Origin: Flavobacterium johnsoniae
GTDB lineage: Bacteria > Bacteroidota > Bacteroidia > Flavobacteriales > Flavobacteriaceae
Assembly: GCF_030388325.1 (NCBI RefSeq)
Contig: NZ_CP103794.1
Location: 4,154,001-4,218,000 of the forward strand
Reading direction: 5' to 3'
Length of the DNA stretch: 64,000 bases
Made by a program: the position numbers and the translations under genes. Below the pieces are notes generated by a model that did not search any database, was not told the DNA's origin, and was given only the letters and a program-made list of their open reading frames with translations. Positions 49,002-57,888 of the stretch are shown in pieces (position 1 is the stretch's first letter; each line of letters begins with the position of its first letter).

Positions 49002-49729
49002 CAGTACTAAAATGCATAGCAGTAGATGATGAACCATTGGCTTTAAAATTGGTTGAAACCTTTATAGAACAAACTCCTTTTTTAGAATTAATTACCACTT
49101 GCGACAACGCTGTTGAAGCTATGGGAATTATTCGCGAAACAAAACCTGATGTTGTTTTCTTAGATATTAACATGCCTAATTTAACGGGAATGGAATTAGC
49201 AAGATTAATCCAAGATCAAGCTGCACCTTTGCCTAAAATCATCTTTACGACAGCATACAATCATTATGCGATTGAAGGATATAAAGTGAATGCCGTTGAT
49301 TATCTTTTAAAGCCTTTTAGCTACGAAGAATTTCTACGAGCTTCTAGCAAAGTTTTACAATTGCATGAAGAATCTAACAATCAATTTCAAACCGTTACTT
49401 TAGACGACGAATTTATCTTTCTAAAAGTAGAATATCAATGGGTTAGAATTTCACTAAAAGACATTTGCTATATCGAAAGTTTAAAAGATTATGTAAAAGT
49501 ACATTTAGAAGATTCTCAAAAAGCTTTATTGTCATTGATTTCATTAAAAGCTTTAGAAGAAAAACTTCCGTCTTCAAAATTTATGCGCGTTCATCGCTCT
49601 TTTATCGTTTCATTAGACAAAATCAGCGCCATTAGTAAAAACTCCATTTTTATCGATAAAATCGAAATTACAGTTGGCGAACAATACAAAGAAGCCTTTA
49701 AAATCGTAGTCGATAAATGGCTAAAATAA
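48998..49729 (+). CDS. LytTR-family response regulator
   Basis: 243 residues. Receiver domain about 1-120 has the acidic pocket AVDDEPLA, the phosphorylation site Asp56 in VVFLDINMPNLTG, Thr in FTTAYNHYA and Lys in YLLKPF. The LytTR DNA-binding domain at about 140-240 carries ICYIESLKDYVKVHLEDSQK and FMRVHRSFIVSLDKI. It is the partner of the overlapping kinase gene. Such regulators bind paired direct repeats; I found no convincing site in this window. Confidence 0.93.
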   Translation: MTVLKCIAVDDEPLALKLVETFIEQTPFLELITTCDNAVEAMGIIRETKPDVVFLDINMPNLTGMELARLIQDQAAPLPKIIFTTAYNHYAIEGYKVNAVDYLLKPFSYEEFLRASSKVLQLHEESNNQFQTVTLDDEFIFLKVEYQWVRISLKDICYIESLKDYVKVHLEDSQKALLSLISLKALEEKLPSSKFMRVHRSFIVSLDKISAISKNSIFIDKIEITVGEQYKEAFKIVVDKWLK

Positions 49730-49748
49730 AATTAGAATTACAAATATC

Positions 49749-50042
49749 ATGGAAAAAAGATCAAACAAATATTATCTGACTTTAAGTCTAAAAGAATATG
49801 CAAACGGAGAAACTGAACCTGCAAAAGAATTAGGAATCGAATTTGACAATCACGACGAAATTTTTGGAATTATAGATCGAATCAAAGACAAAAACATTTT
49901 TGCGAATGAATCTGAAGCCATTCAATTTGCTTTGGGACTTAAATTATTCAGCGAAATCAAATTAAAAAATCGTAAAAACCCACTTTTTGAGGAATTAAAT
50001 GAAGTTTTTCCTGTTTTTATGAAAAAGCTAAAAAGTTTATAA
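49749..50042 (+). CDS. DUF3861 protein
   Basis: 97 residues, soluble, lysine-rich. The pattern KYYLTLSLKEYANGETEPAK, then IEFDNHDEIFGIIDRIK, AIQFALGLKLFSEIKLKNRK and NPLFEELNEVFPVFMKKLK is that of the DUF3861 family, whose function is unknown. It starts 19 bp after the response-regulator gene on the same strand, so it is probably read in the same transcript. Confidence 0.8.
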   Translation: MEKRSNKYYLTLSLKEYANGETEPAKELGIEFDNHDEIFGIIDRIKDKNIFANESEAIQFALGLKLFSEIKLKNRKNPLFEELNEVFPVFMKKLKSL

Positions 50043-50392
50043 AAACTCCTTTAAAAACAAGCGTTTAACGTTATTTACACTTGCGCTTTCAATATTAAAT
50101 TTACTTTAAAAAAGAAATTATCTCAATTTTACTGGCAATATTTTGTAACAATTTTCCGTTAAAATTGAGCATGTCCCACTAAATGCTTTCCAAAAGAAGT
50201 TTAATTTCTTTTTTGAAATTGAATTATTTTTCATAGAAAAATGGAATAACATTTAGGCAATCTTAATTGAAAATAGAGAGATTTTTTTTGAAGCTGACCA
50301 TTTCATTTTAATGAATCTCTAAATACAATCTTCACTTTCGATTTGTTCGATAATGCAAAAATTATTTTTTAACCATTAAAAATGAAAGCATT
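50043..50392. other. Gene-free A+T-rich gap before the PQQ-type dehydrogenase
   Basis: 350 bp. I see no ORF, clear repeat or canonical promoter box; it should contain the dehydrogenase promoter. Confidence 0.5.
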
Positions 50393-51619
50393 ATGATAAT
50401 TCAAAAAAGTATATTTCTTCTTGCTGGTCTGCTCGTCTTAGGCAGCTGTTCCAACAATGACAATGATGACAGCGCCAACACAGGACCAACTGGACCTCCT
50501 GTAGAAACAGGCGCTGCAAATACTACATATCAACCTGCATTTGCAGGACAGACACGTGCTGGAAGCATTCAAACTACTACAGAAATTGAATCTAAAGTTA
50601 TCACCAACGGTTTAAGCGCTCCTTGGGGAGTTGCTTATCTTCCAGACGGACGCCTTTTAGTTACCGAAAAAGCAGGTAAAATAAAAATTGTAACACAAGC
50701 AGGAGTTATTGGAAATGCCTTAACTGGTGTTCCAGCTGTTAATCCTGCAGATCAAGGAGGTTTATTAGGTATTTGCCTTGATCCATCATATGCAACAAAC
50801 AGATTGATTTACTGGGCTTTTTCTGAAGCTGTAGCCGGCGGAAATATTACCGCTGTAGCGAAAGGAAGAATCTCTGATAACGAAACTGCTGTTGAAAATG
50901 TTACTGTAATTTATCGTTCTAATACACCAAACGCAAGTACACTGCACTACGGAGGTCGTGTATTATTTGATAAAACTGGAAATTTATTTGTTAGTATTGG
51001 TGAAAGATCTGTATTGCAAACACGTCCGTTGGCGCAAGCTGTAAATAGCAGTTTGGGTAAAGTTGTCCGAATTACAACTAGCGGTCAAGCTGCGCCTGGA
51101 AATCCAATTATTACTGGAACTGGTGCTTTACCAGAACTTTATTCTATTGGGCATAGAAATCCGCAAGGATTGGCACTTCATCCAACAAGCGGCGAATTAT
51201 GGCAAAGCGAACATGGTCCGAGAGGTGGTGACGAAATTAATAGAATTACTGCAGGAGCCAATTACGGTTGGCCAACAATTACATACGGAATTGAATACAG
51301 CGGAACTAAAATTGGAGACGGAATCACGCAAAAAGAAGGATTGGAACAACCCTTATATTATTGGGATCCTGTTGTTTCTCCAAGCGGTATGACTTTTTAC
51401 GCAGGAAAACGTGTTCCAGAATGGCAAAACAATTTATTTATAGGCGCATTAAGCGGTCAGCATATTGTTCGTTTAGCATTTAAAGACAATAAAGTGTCTG
51501 GAGAAGAAAGACTATTAGCTAGCGAAGGACAAAGATTTAGAGATATTACACAAGGAAAAGATGAAGCATTATACGCCGTTACCGATCAAGGAAGACTTTA
51601 CAAAATTGATAAAAAATAG
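50393..51619 (+). CDS. PQQ-type soluble aldose sugar dehydrogenase (glucose/sorbosone dehydrogenase family) lipoprotein
   Basis: 408 residues. The lipobox LLVLGSC puts the lipidated Cys at about 20 and is followed by an Asn/Asp linker. The six-bladed beta-propeller begins NGLSAPWGVAYLPDGRLLVT and contains ADQGGLLGICLDPSYATN, HYGGRVLFDKTGNLFVSIGE, IGHRNPQGLALHPTSGELW and EHGPRGGDEINRI. The last holds the conserved His/Arg/Asp that contact PQQ and calcium in the Asd/YliI group. It would oxidise aldoses in the periplasm if PQQ is available. It is followed by a GC-rich hairpin (51649-51674). Confidence 0.88.
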   Translation: MIIQKSIFLLAGLLVLGSCSNNDNDDSANTGPTGPPVETGAANTTYQPAFAGQTRAGSIQTTTEIESKVITNGLSAPWGVAYLPDGRLLVTEKAGKIKIVTQAGVIGNALTGVPAVNPADQGGLLGICLDPSYATNRLIYWAFSEAVAGGNITAVAKGRISDNETAVENVTVIYRSNTPNASTLHYGGRVLFDKTGNLFVSIGERSVLQTRPLAQAVNSSLGKVVRITTSGQAAPGNPIITGTGALPELYSIGHRNPQGLALHPTSGELWQSEHGPRGGDEINRITAGANYGWPTITYGIEYSGTKIGDGITQKEGLEQPLYYWDPVVSPSGMTFYAGKRVPEWQNNLFIGALSGQHIVRLAFKDNKVSGEERLLASEGQRFRDITQGKDEALYAVTDQGRLYKIDKK

Positions 51620-51648
51620 AAAGTAATCTTGTTCATTATATTAGCCAA

Positions 51649-51674
51649 AAACGCCCCAGTAAAATGGGGCGTTT
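51649..51674 (+). terminator. GC-rich hairpin after the PQQ-type dehydrogenase gene
   Basis: Stem AAACGCCCCA and TGGGGCGTTT with a six-base loop, 30 bp past the stop codon; short T-run. Confidence 0.7.
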
Positions 51675-51694
51675 AGTATTTTATGGATTGTTTT

Positions 51695-51757
51695 GTTTCA
51701 AGTTTCAGGTTAGACGTTAAGTGAGTAACTTGAAACCTGAAACTTGAAACTTGAAAC
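51695..51757. repeat. GTTTCAAGTTTCAGGTT inverted repeat
   Basis: 17-bp arms 51695-51711 and 51734-51750, followed by an extra TTGAAAC unit. Short-period repeat between convergent genes. Confidence 0.75.
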
Positions 51758-51773
51758 AAAAAAACATATTTTT

Positions 51774-52388
51774 TTAAGCTTTCGCTTTTCTTTTAACTGT
51801 ACATCCAATTTCTTTGGTTTGAGTTACTGCTGGTTTTTGACCACTTTTTAAAGACGCAATTACATCTTCTGCATATTTTACTTTTTCCGGTTTATTTCCT
51901 TCTGGATCATTGTCGATTGCTCCAACATATTCAACAACATTTCCTTTTGAAGTTTTAGAAACGATGAAAATATGTGGTGTACGTTTTGCACCATATTCAT
52001 CAGTAATTTTTTGTCCTGGATCAAATAAATATGGGAAAGGATATTTTTTATCTTTTGCTAAATCCTGCATTTTTGCAAAAGTATCTGCTGTAGAAGCTTC
52101 TGGATCGTTTGGATTAATAGCAATTACTGGATATCCTTGTGGTCTAAATTTTTTATCTAAATCGATAATTCTTTGCTCGTAACCTATTGCGTATGGACAA
52201 GTATTACAAGTAAAAACTACAATATATCCTTTTGCGTCTTTAAAAGTTCCGAATGAAACTTCTTTGTTGTCAACATTTTTCAGTTTGAAATCTGGTGCTT
52301 TGTCACCTGCTTTAAGCGTTACTGCATTTTGTGCTTGTGCAAGAAAAGCTGAAAATGCCAATGCTAATAATAAGATTATTTTCTTCAT
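51774..52388 (-). CDS. Thioredoxin-like (AhpC/TSA-redoxin) exported protein
   Basis: 204 residues with a signal peptide ending FLAQAQ at about 20. The redoxin fold shows GDKAPDFKLKNVDNKEVSF, the active-site FTCNTCPYAIGYEQR with a CNTC pair, and the cis-Pro segment GAKRTPHIFIVSK. A third Cys lies near the end (IGCTVKRK). The family is annotated as thiol-disulfide isomerase or peroxidase-like; its reaction is not settled by sequence. It is translated 3 bp after the TlpA-like gene, so the two form an operon for periplasmic thiol chemistry. Confidence 0.85.
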   Translation of the reverse strand: MKKIILLLALAFSAFLAQAQNAVTLKAGDKAPDFKLKNVDNKEVSFGTFKDAKGYIVVFTCNTCPYAIGYEQRIIDLDKKFRPQGYPVIAINPNDPEASTADTFAKMQDLAKDKKYPFPYLFDPGQKITDEYGAKRTPHIFIVSKTSKGNVVEYVGAIDNDPEGNKPEKVKYAEDVIASLKSGQKPAVTQTKEIGCTVKRKAKA

Positions 52389-52391
52389 GTT

Positions 52392-52868
52392 TTATAGTTT
52401 TTTATATTCAGTTAATAATTGTTCGTAGGTAAATTCACTTTCAACAAATTTTCGTTTATCGGCTTTAATGAAAAGTGTTGCTGGAATACTTCCTGACCAA
52501 GACGGATCAATTCTGTCAATAAATTGCTGTGGATCGCTTTCGTTTAAAAGAAAAACTTCATTCTTCAAATTCTTTTTCTTTACAAACGGAATTACATTCG
52601 ATTCTAATTTCGACTTAAAATCTAAACTCACTAATAAAACAGCCAATTTCTCTGATTTATGTTCGGCGCTTAATTTCTCAAAATGTGGTAATTCTTTTAT
52701 GCAAGGCGCACACCAAGTTGCCCAAAAATTGACAACATAGGTACTATCTTTTCCGTTTTTGATTCTTTCATTTAATTGATCAATATTCAAAAGCTTTACG
52801 TTCTGACTGTAAGCAGAAACTGAAATGAAACTAAACAGAAATATATAAAAGAAGTACTTGATTTTCAT
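52392..52868 (-). CDS. TlpA/ResA-like thioredoxin
   Basis: 158 residues. Signal peptide about 1-21 (ending VSAYSQ). The active site WATWCAPCIKELPHF is a WCxxC motif typical of TlpA/ResA reductases. The cis-Pro region is WSGSIPATLFIKADKRK. It is exported and probably reduces disulfides in the periplasm, perhaps those of its operon partner 3 bp downstream. The upstream 132 bp hold a decayed copy of the GCTAAGATTCTAAG-type repeat (about 52961-52998). Confidence 0.88.
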   Translation of the reverse strand: MKIKYFFYIFLFSFISVSAYSQNVKLLNIDQLNERIKNGKDSTYVVNFWATWCAPCIKELPHFEKLSAEHKSEKLAVLLVSLDFKSKLESNVIPFVKKKNLKNEVFLLNESDPQQFIDRIDPSWSGSIPATLFIKADKRKFVESEFTYEQLLTEYKKL

Positions 52869-53000
52869 GAGATATAATGCTTTAGATTTAATTAAGCCTT
52901 ACAAATATAAAATAATGGAATCTTACTTTTTGTTAATGAAAGTTTAATGATTTTTTTTAAGGTTCTAAAAAGGCTAAGATTCTAAGTTGCTAAGATTTAT

Positions 53001-53753
53001 TTATAGTTTTGTTCTTTTTCCTATATAGTAACTATACTCATTGTCAAAAGCATAACCTCTTTCATCAATAACTTTAAAGTGAAAATCATTTAGGCTTTTA
53101 CTTTTTATAACTTTTACTTCATTATTTATTGTTCTAATGAAATAGGCATATTTATCATCTTTCGCATAAAATGCATTGTCACATTCCAAATAATAAGTTC
53201 CGTCTAAACAGCCTTCTAGAATTTTAAAAGTCTGAGCATTTGCTTTTGGAATTATCTTTCCTTTAAAAAAAACATGATTCTTATCAATCGCTAGGTTTTG
53301 AATCAAATCTGGATACGGAATCTTAAATGATTCTAAATCTACGTTTTCAATTAAAATTACATCACCAAAATACAATTGATCTTCAACTTGAATATGATAA
53401 TCATTGAGGTGTTTTGCTTTGCTTAAATCAAAAGGCATTTTATCATTGTGACGATAATAGTTTCCGTTTGAAAAAGTATATCCTTTCTGAATATCTACTA
53501 TTTTAAAATCATCAGGTTTAGCATTTTCTAAAATACAGAAACTGGTAAAGGCACTTTCTAAATAAATATGTTTTTTATCTTCAAAATAAACTGTCGAAGC
53601 AAAGCCGTCATTATCGAATTCAGCATTTGTTGCCGTGATTTTGAATGTTTCGAAATCTATAATCTTATAAAACTTTTTAAAAACTTCATTATCATAACGA
53701 AGAATAAATTTATTGTCTATGATTTTATAACCTTGTCCTAAATCTTTAATCAT
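53001..53753 (-). CDS. DKNYY-domain protein
   Basis: 250 residues, no signal peptide. The repeated pattern of aromatic strands, with an x-D-x-x-x-x-Y motif (DKKHIYLESAFTSF, DQLYFGDVILIENVDL, DKNHVFFKGKIIPKANAQTF, DDKYAYFIRTIN), matches the DKNYY family, made of tandem short beta repeats with unknown function. It lies 11 bp after the frameshifted DUF1963 gene, as part of a small leftward pair. Confidence 0.7.
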   Translation of the reverse strand: MIKDLGQGYKIIDNKFILRYDNEVFKKFYKIIDFETFKITATNAEFDNDGFASTVYFEDKKHIYLESAFTSFCILENAKPDDFKIVDIQKGYTFSNGNYYRHNDKMPFDLSKAKHLNDYHIQVEDQLYFGDVILIENVDLESFKIPYPDLIQNLAIDKNHVFFKGKIIPKANAQTFKILEGCLDGTYYLECDNAFYAKDDKYAYFIRTINNEVKVIKSKSLNDFHFKVIDERGYAFDNEYSYYIGKRTKL

Positions 53754-53764
53754 TTTTTCTTTTT

Positions 53765-54486
53765 TTATGATTGTCCCCAGTAAAATTCACAGTTATCAAA
53801 ATTCAAATCCTTTAAATCATTTTTATCAATTAAAACACTAAAAACGCCTTCATCATTAAATCCGTTTTCTCCTATTTGCAAAAGCACTATCTTATCTGAA
53901 TTTACCATATCTAATATTTCTTGTTCCTGTGCTTGACAATGTGTAAAGATTCCGAAGATTTTTGACGTTTCGCTTCCTTCAAAATAATCCCATAAAACAC
54001 CGTCTTCGTTTGCATCTTCTTCTTCGTATTCATCTTCTGGCTGACGATAACGGCTAGATAATTTCTCAGTCGAAGAAAATGCTGATTTTATTAAAACACC
54101 TTCAAAGAAATTATCTTCGTGATCTTTCACAACTCTTTCTAATTCACTATTATCAACATCGCTGTAAACCACTAAACCTTTATCTTCCATTATATCTGCA
54201 AAGAAAAATAAATGTCCTGTTTTTGGTAAAAGTCCAGATTTGTCATGCGGAGCAATTTGTTTTAAATCTAATTGAGCGGCAAATCGCAAATCTTTTGGAT
54301 ATTCAAAATTCTTAGGAAGATCTGCAATTGGTCCGCCATAACGAGAATGACCAAGTGGAATTTCTAAAGTTCCTGCTTTTACCAACAAACCATCTTCTAA
54401 AAGTATTTCGGCATTTTTAAACTATCTCCATAATAGTGTTTCGTTGCAGGTCGTAATTCAATGATATCAAAAATTTCGTTTTTCAT
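53765..54486 (-). pseudogene. DUF1963 (YwqG-like) gene split by a frameshift
   Basis: The main frame 53765-54388 encodes 207 residues of a DUF1963/YwqG-like protein (GHSRYGGPIADLPKNF, DLRFAAQLDLKQIAP, GHLFFFADI, LLQIGENGF). It has only a weak TTG start, and its frame closes with TAG just upstream of position 54418. The missing start lies in another frame: an ATG at 54486 reads MKNEIFDIIELRPATKHYYG then DSLK, and would continue into NAEILLEDGLLVKAG if the A5 run (T5 on the plus strand, 54414-54418) had one more base. A one-base deletion in a homopolymer is the simple explanation: either a real mutation, phase variation or a sequence error. The function of the family is unknown. Confidence 0.65.
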
Positions 54487-54696
54487 TTTATTCAAAAATT
54501 ATAATATTGATTTTGGCTTTTAAATTATTAAATGTGAAAATAAACAATTACTTGTAAGATTGCAATTACTTTATTGCTCAAAATGAAGTTTTTAGAGAAA
54601 AATGACAATTTGTTAAAATTGAATAGTCATGTTTTTTTGACTAATTGACTTTCGTTTAAATTCAACTGAACTTTGCGAGAAATAAAAAACAAGCGT

Positions 54697-55683
54697 ATGA
54701 AAATACTATCGCTTTTACTAATCCTGATTTGCAGTGCAAGCTGTCAATCGCAAACGAATTCAAAAATGAGTGAAGAAAAAATAAATCCGTTATTATGTGA
54801 TCCTGCAAGCGGAATGTGTGAAATGCCAATCGGCGAAAAATCAAATGAAACCACAAATATTTCAACAGAAAATAAACCAATAAAAATTGTTTATTATACA
54901 GATCCGATTTGCTCTTCTTGTTGGGGAATTGAACCTCAACTTAGAAAACTAAAATTAGAATATGGCGATGCTTTTGAAATTGATTACAAAATGGGCGGCC
55001 TACTTCCTGACTGGAGTTATAACAGCGGCGGAATCAGCAAACCTTCAGACGTTGCGCATCATTGGGATGAAGCGAGTTTACATTATGAAATGCCAATCGA
55101 TGGAAATGTTTGGCTAGAAGATCCTCTAGATTCTTCTTATCCGTCTTGTATTGCTATGAAAGCGGCACAAATGCAAGACAAAGAAAAAGCTGTAAAGTTT
55201 ATGAGAATACTTCGTGAGAAACTATATCTGGAAAAGAAAAATATCGCTAAATGGGAAAACATCGCCGAAGCTGCAAAAATTGCTGAATTAGATGTTCAAA
55301 AATTAAAAATAGATTATGAAGGCGATGCAAAAACACTTTTTCAAGAAGATTTAAAACTTGGAAAATCACTTGGTGTTAGAGGCTTCCCTACTTTGTTTTT
55401 TTCTGATGGAAATCAAAACCAATTGACTGTTTATGGTTCTAAACCTTATGCATCTTATGAAAATGCTTTGTTAGCGTTATTTCCCGATGCAAAAAAGAAG
55501 AACATTAAAAATGAAAATCCGTTGGCTCTTTTTGATATTTTTCCAACTTTGGCTCCAAAAGAATATTCGATAATTTTAGATAAAACGTATTCTGATGCTC
55601 AAATTATTTTAGAGAAATTATATCAACAAGATTTATTGGATAAAAAGACAATAAAGAATGGATCGGTTTATAGTAGAAAATAA
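54697..55683 (+). CDS. DsbA-family (Thioredoxin_5/SpxH-like) lipoprotein
   Basis: 328 residues from the ATG at 54697, which gives a lipobox ICSASC with Cys at 16; an ATG eight codons earlier is less likely. The linker has three further cysteines (LLCDPASGMCEMPIG). The thioredoxin-like domain starts IKIVYYTDPICSSCWGIEP with a CSSC pair, and its helical insertion contains HHWDEASLHYEMPIDGNVW, resembling FrnE/YjbH-SpxH proteins. The cis-Pro region is GVRGFPTLFFSDG. It is probably an envelope oxidoreductase. Cytoplasmic SpxH proteins assist ClpXP, but the lipoprotein signal argues against that here. Confidence 0.82.
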   Translation: MKILSLLLILICSASCQSQTNSKMSEEKINPLLCDPASGMCEMPIGEKSNETTNISTENKPIKIVYYTDPICSSCWGIEPQLRKLKLEYGDAFEIDYKMGGLLPDWSYNSGGISKPSDVAHHWDEASLHYEMPIDGNVWLEDPLDSSYPSCIAMKAAQMQDKEKAVKFMRILREKLYLEKKNIAKWENIAEAAKIAELDVQKLKIDYEGDAKTLFQEDLKLGKSLGVRGFPTLFFSDGNQNQLTVYGSKPYASYENALLALFPDAKKKNIKNENPLALFDIFPTLAPKEYSIILDKTYSDAQIILEKLYQQDLLDKKTIKNGSVYSRK

Positions 55684-55701
55684 ATGAAATAATTTTAAAT
55701 C

Positions 55702-55876
55702 ATGTTCCAGCGGAACATTTGGTCGGTAAAAAAAATAATACATATCTTAATTTCGTCCCGTAGGGACGTTTGAATTACATAATTAAAAACATTCTACATT
55801 AATCAAACATTCCTACGAAACCTAAAACTGAATAACTATTTAATTTCTACCGACCAAATGTCCCGATGGGACAATA
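55702..55876. repeat. Extra REP pair next to the RAYT element
   Basis: One direct unit (TGTTCCAGCGGAACA hairpin, TCGGTA, CGTCCCGTAGGGACG hairpin, TTTGA) at 55702-55773 is followed by an inverted, diverged unit (TCTACCGACCAAATG then TCCCGATGGGA) at about 55801-55876. Same family as the repeats around the transposase. Confidence 0.85.
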
Positions 55877-55891
55877 TCAGATGATTTAAAA

Positions 55892-56510
55892 AAATGTTCC
55901 AGCGGAATATCTCGTCGGTAGAAAAAATAATGTGATCCTATATTTCGTCCCGTAGGGACGTTTGATATTACGTAATTGGTTCTTTAAAAATGTATTGATA
56001 ATCAAATTCTATTTCAAATGCTTTCAATAATTTTTGATATTCCTCTAAAAATGTTTCTTTTTTATGATGCTGCTCTTGATTTTCGATATATCTAATAACA
56101 TTTGGAACATGACTTCTTGAATAAGAAAAAGCTCCATAACCTTCTTGCCAAGCAAAATTAGAGGATAATTTTTGATCTTTAATCCATTTATTTGTTTCTG
56201 TTTTTAAATTTTGAATTAGCGCTGAAATAGATTGTGTAGGACGCATACCAATAAAAATATGAATATGATCTGGCATGCTATTTATGCAAAGCATTTTATG
56301 ATTATTGGATTGAATTATTCCTGTAATAAATTGATGCAATCTCTCTTTCCATTCTTTTGCGATTAATCCTTTTCTGTATTTTACTGCGAAAACAAATTGT
56401 ATGTGTATTTGTGTGTATGTATTTGCCATTATTGATCAAACGTTCCTATGGAACGATAAAATTGTTGATTTTTTTGCATTCTACCGACGAGATGTTCCGC
56501 TGGAACATTT
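55892..56510. mobile_element. RAYT element: Y1 transposase between inverted two-hairpin REP ends
   Basis: Left end 55892-55976: hairpin TGTTCCAGCGGAATA, conserved GTCGGTAGA, hairpin CGTCCCGTAGGGACG, TTTGAT. Right end 56434-56510 is the same order inverted: ATCAAACGTTCCTATGGAAC, TCTACCGACGAGA, TGTTCCGCTGGAACA. The transposase (55968-56429) lies between them. Confidence 0.82.
55968..56429 (-). CDS. REP-associated tyrosine transposase (RAYT), Y1_Tnp/IS200-like
   Basis: 153 residues, the full length of the single-domain Y1 transposases. The HUH metal-binding motif is PDHIHIFIGM and the nucleophile tyrosine is in VIRYIENQEQHH. The start is MANTYTQIHIQFVFAVKYRK. It is flanked on both sides by inverted palindromic repeat pairs (55892-55976 and 56434-56510), and its stop codon lies within the left repeat. 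This is the arrangement of RAYT genes that move or maintain REP sequences. It appears intact. Confidence 0.9.
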   Translation of the reverse strand: MANTYTQIHIQFVFAVKYRKGLIAKEWKERLHQFITGIIQSNNHKMLCINSMPDHIHIFIGMRPTQSISALIQNLKTETNKWIKDQKLSSNFAWQEGYGAFSYSRSHVPNVIRYIENQEQHHKKETFLEEYQKLLKAFEIEFDYQYIFKEPIT

Positions 56511-56602
56511 ATTAATCATTCAACAAATCTCAAAAAAATCAATTATTTATTATATCCTTAAGAAGTCATCAAAATATCATTTTAAGTCAAAGTTTATGAA
56601 AC

Positions 56603-56633
56603 AAAAAAACCACAAAAACTGAATTTTGTGGTT
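56603..56633 (-). terminator. Terminator of the CinA-like gene
   Basis: Stem AACCACAAAA (56608-56617) and TTTTGTGGTT (56624-56633), T-run on the minus strand. Confidence 0.75.
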
Positions 56634-56656
56634 ATATAAAATTATATATTTAAAAT

Positions 56657-57130
56657 CTAAATCTCTTTCAAAATCAAATCAGCCACCGCATCAATCGCTT
56701 GATTTATTATGCTTTCTGGATTTCCTTTAAATTCATAACGTTTGGCGATTTGTTTTTCTTTAAATACAATATGAATAAAAATTGTTCCAACTGGTTTAGA
56801 GCTGCTTTCACTTCCTCCCGGCGTTGTTAGTCCTGTTAAAGCTACACAAAAATCTGAATTTGCATAACGATAAAAATGCTGTGCCATCAACTTTGTAACC
56901 TCAGCAGATTCGGCGCTGTATTTTTCGATAGTTCCCCACGGAATCAATAATAAATCTTCTTTCATTGAAGTATGATAACAGACTATTCCTCCTATCAAAA
57001 TTCTACCTGAATTGATAACAGTCGAAAATTCATAGCACATTTTTCCGGCAGAAGCACTTTCTGCAAAAGATATTGTTAAGTTTTTCTCTATTAAGGCTTG
57101 GCAGCAAGCGGTTACTTTATCAGAAGCCAT
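56657..57130 (-). CDS. CinA C-terminal-domain protein (PncC-like nicotinamide-nucleotide amidohydrolase)
   Basis: 157 residues from the ATG at 57130; an in-frame ATG at 57166 would add 12. The CinA/PncC domain reads SFAESASAGKMCYEFSTVI, GGIVCYHTSMKEDLL, YSAESAEVTKLMAQHF and CVALTGLTTPGGSESSSKPVG. Typical PncC enzymes deamidate NMN to NaMN. The first motif is ESxSxG rather than the usual ESxTGG, as in a flavobacterial subgroup, so the activity is probable but not certain. A hairpin terminator lies downstream (56608-56633). Confidence 0.82.
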   Translation of the reverse strand: MASDKVTACCQALIEKNLTISFAESASAGKMCYEFSTVINSGRILIGGIVCYHTSMKEDLLLIPWGTIEKYSAESAEVTKLMAQHFYRYANSDFCVALTGLTTPGGSESSSKPVGTIFIHIVFKEKQIAKRYEFKGNPESIINQAIDAVADLILKEI

Positions 57131-57367
57131 ATTGATTACATTTAATTCGACATTTTGTATAATCAAATTTAGAATCTTTTAAAGTGAGAAATTTTATACA
57201 ATTGCTTTCTGTTGTTATATTATAAGTAACTGTTAATTATACAACTATATTTAAAATTCTTGTAAGGACTTCGTTGGCTTCGATTGTTAATTTTGTAAAT
57301 ACAGGTAAAGTTTTTACTGCGAAATCTTTACTGTCATTACAAATCAATAATCTAAAAATTTAGCATT

Positions 57368-57856
57368 ATGGAAAAAGAACACAACCACGAATATGGTCAG
57401 TACGATCCTGATTATATCGATCAAAATACGCTTGTTGACGGAACTCTTTCTAATGAAGATCAATACAAACAAGATTTAAAAAAGCATGAAAATCGAGAAT
57501 TTGGCGAAAGCGATCCCGATTATTACGAACAAAATACGCCTGTTGATAATGACAATTATGCACGAGATGAAGATCCGTATCAATATCAAGAAGAATTTAT
57601 TGAAGATCCAAAGCATCCTCAAGTTGATTTTGAGAAAAACATCAACATTAGTTCTGAAAATATTCCAAATGAAGAAAGAATTATCAATGAAGATGATGCC
57701 ATTACAAATGACGATACCGAAAGTGATTTAAATGACGATTACGATCCTGATTTAGATTCTGAAAATGACGAAGAAAAACATAGCGATCTGGATGATGACG
57801 AAGAATTAGATGATTTTGACGCAGAACATTTTCCTGAAAATCATCCGAGAGAATAA
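57368..57856 (+). CDS. Very acidic low-complexity repeat protein, function unknown
   Basis: 162 residues, roughly a third Asp/Glu, with no signal peptide or hydrophobic core. Two imperfect repeats of about 40 residues contain GQYDPDYIDQNTLVDG and GESDPDYYEQNTPVDN. The C-terminal half is a run of acidic stretches (DDTESDLNDDYDPDLDSEND). It looks intrinsically disordered. It begins a rightward group of three small genes of unknown function (57368-58593). Confidence 0.65.
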   Translation: MEKEHNHEYGQYDPDYIDQNTLVDGTLSNEDQYKQDLKKHENREFGESDPDYYEQNTPVDNDNYARDEDPYQYQEEFIEDPKHPQVDFEKNINISSENIPNEERIINEDDAITNDDTESDLNDDYDPDLDSENDEEKHSDLDDDEELDDFDAEHFPENHPRE

Positions 57857-57888
57857 CCTAAAATTCGTAAATTGTAAAATGTGATTTT

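Noticed and set aside
55702..56510. Regular repeats considered as a CRISPR array
   Set aside because: Units alternate in direction, have no equal-length spacers and surround a Y1 transposase; no cas genes.
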